NCBI GenBank assembly: GCA_900765465.1 | Contig: CAAFRM010000280.1 | Span: forward strand, 1-6,196 | DNA length: 6,196 nucleotides | Origin: an uncultured Prevotella sp. | Lineage (GTDB): Bacteria > Bacteroidota > Bacteroidia > Bacteroidales > Bacteroidaceae | Reading direction: 5' to 3' | Shown here: positions 5,289 to 6,196 of the stretch, piece by piece | Layout of the letters: every line of letters starts with the position of its first letter | Position numbering within the stretch: the stretch's first letter is position 1 | Notes under the pieces: model-generated | The model's database searches: none | Told to the model about the DNA's origin: nothing | What the model saw: only the letters and a program-made list of their open reading frames with translations | Program-made: the position numbers and the translations under genes

Positions 5289-6196
5289 ATGATTAAAAGA
5301 CTATTATCCTTTCTTGACGCTTCGCCAGTGAATTTCCTGGCTGTCAAGAACATGGCGGATGAACTGGAGAAGAATGGTTTCCGCCGCATCAATCCGCAGG
5401 AGCCATTGGGCAAGATTGAGGCTGGTGACAAGTTCTTTGTTACCAAGAACGACTCTTCTATCTATGCCTTCCAAATCGGAAAGAAGACGCTTGCCGATGC
5501 AGGCTTCCACATGATTTGTGCTCACTGCGATTCCCCTACCTTCCGCATCAAGCCAAATGCCGAGATGCTCTGCGAGGGCGGTATCGTAAAACTGAATACC
5601 GAAGTTTATGGTGGTCCTATCATGTCCACCTGGTTCGACCGTCCGCTGACCCTGGCAGGTAGAGTCATCGTGAAGGGAGAGGATGCGATGAATCCCCAGA
5701 CACTTCTTCTTCATGTAAAGCGCCCATTGTTGCAGATCAGCAATCTTGCTATCCACTTCAACCGTCAGGTGAACGATGGCGTGAAGTTGAGCAAGCAGAA
5801 GGATGTGCTCCCTATTCTCGGCATCATCAACGATGAACTGGAAAAGGGTAATCTGCTGATGAACGTGATTACCAGCGAACTGGATATCCAGAAAGAAGAT
5901 ATCCTCGACTTCGATCTCTATCTGGCTGATGCCACTCCAGCCTGCACCTTCGGCGTGCACGATGAGTTTATCTCTTCTGGCAGACTCGACGATTTATCAA
6001 TGTGCTGGGCTGGTGTAGAGGCGATGATTGCAGCAGATGCCAATGATACCACCCAGGTTCTCGCCATCTTCGATAATGAAGAGACGGGGTCTCAGACCAA
6101 GCAGGGTGCCGGAAGTCCATTCCTTTCATATATGCTCCAGCGCATCGCCCTGGCACAGAGCCATACAGAAGAGGCTTATTATCAGGCAGTAGAGCG
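5289..6196 (+). CDS. M18 family metallo-aminopeptidase (aspartyl aminopeptidase-like), 5' part, truncated by window edge
   Basis: About 302 codons are present of a family usually near 430 residues, so roughly the last third is missing. M18 enzymes are cytosolic di-zinc peptidases that remove N-terminal residues, often Asp or Glu, from peptides; the bacterial genes are often called apeB, though specificity is not shown here. Visible family marks are SPVNFLAVKN near the N terminus, metal-ligand His79 in AHCDSP, RIKPN at 86-90, the conserved YGGPIMSTWFDRPL (107-120), bridging-metal Asp234 in GRLDD, and DNEETGS (262-268) with catalytic-base Glu264 and ligand Glu265. The later Asp and His ligands lie beyond the window. 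There is no signal peptide or membrane segment. The start at 5289 follows an A-rich leader with no Shine-Dalgarno and matches the usual family N terminus. It is transcribed divergently from the HTCS and is probably housekeeping. Confidence 0.95.
   Translation, partial: MIKRLLSFLDASPVNFLAVKNMADELEKNGFRRINPQEPLGKIEAGDKFFVTKNDSSIYAFQIGKKTLADAGFHMICAHCDSPTFRIKPNAEMLCEGGIVKLNTEVYGGPIMSTWFDRPLTLAGRVIVKGEDAMNPQTLLLHVKRPLLQISNLAIHFNRQVNDGVKLSKQKDVLPILGIINDELEKGNLLMNVITSELDIQKEDILDFDLYLADATPACTFGVHDEFISSGRLDDLSMCWAGVEAMIAADANDTTQVLAIFDNEETGSQTKQGAGSPFLSYMLQRIALAQSHTEEAYYQAVE

Noticed and set aside
5304..5960. 218-codon open frame on the minus strand
   Set aside because: It is antisense to the M18 aminopeptidase, which keeps its metal-binding and catalytic motifs in the plus frame. 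It has no start context of its own.

Overview
The window looks like chromosomal DNA from a gut or oral Bacteroidota, most likely Prevotella/Segatella (genus-level inference). Four things support this. There is a one-protein hybrid two-component system (HTCS) fusing periplasmic propellers to kinase, receiver and AraC domains. It lies next to a secreted GH5 glycanase. Three gene starts are preceded by the Bacteroidota -7 box TAnnTTTG, each continuing into GCA or CA-rich DNA. Shine-Dalgarno sequences are lacking at the starts of the main genes.

Layout: positions 1-287 (minus) hold the first 95 codons of a secreted GH5 endoglucanase-type enzyme, cut by the window edge. Positions 288-528 hold the GH5 promoter and the intrinsic terminator of the next gene. 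Positions 529-4701 (minus) hold a complete 1390-residue HTCS regulator. Positions 4702-5288 are a 587-bp divergent intergenic region with a promoter at each end. In its middle is a striking array of four 15-bp odd palindromes at exactly 21-bp spacing, enclosed by inverted flanks. From 5289 (plus) to the window end runs the first ~302 codons of an M18 aminopeptidase.

How they work together: the HTCS probably senses an oligosaccharide in the periplasm and activates a polysaccharide-use locus. The GH5 gene just downstream has its own promoter and is the obvious candidate target. No SusC/SusD pair is visible, so the rest of such a locus would lie to the left, beyond position 1. The M18 aminopeptidase is a housekeeping cytosolic peptidase, divergently transcribed and probably unrelated to glycan use.

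The least explained part is the palindrome array at 4953-5050. It can be read as a cooperative operator, as a dispersed intergenic repeat, or as a small repetitive coding frame (4951-5100). The sequence alone does not decide between these.
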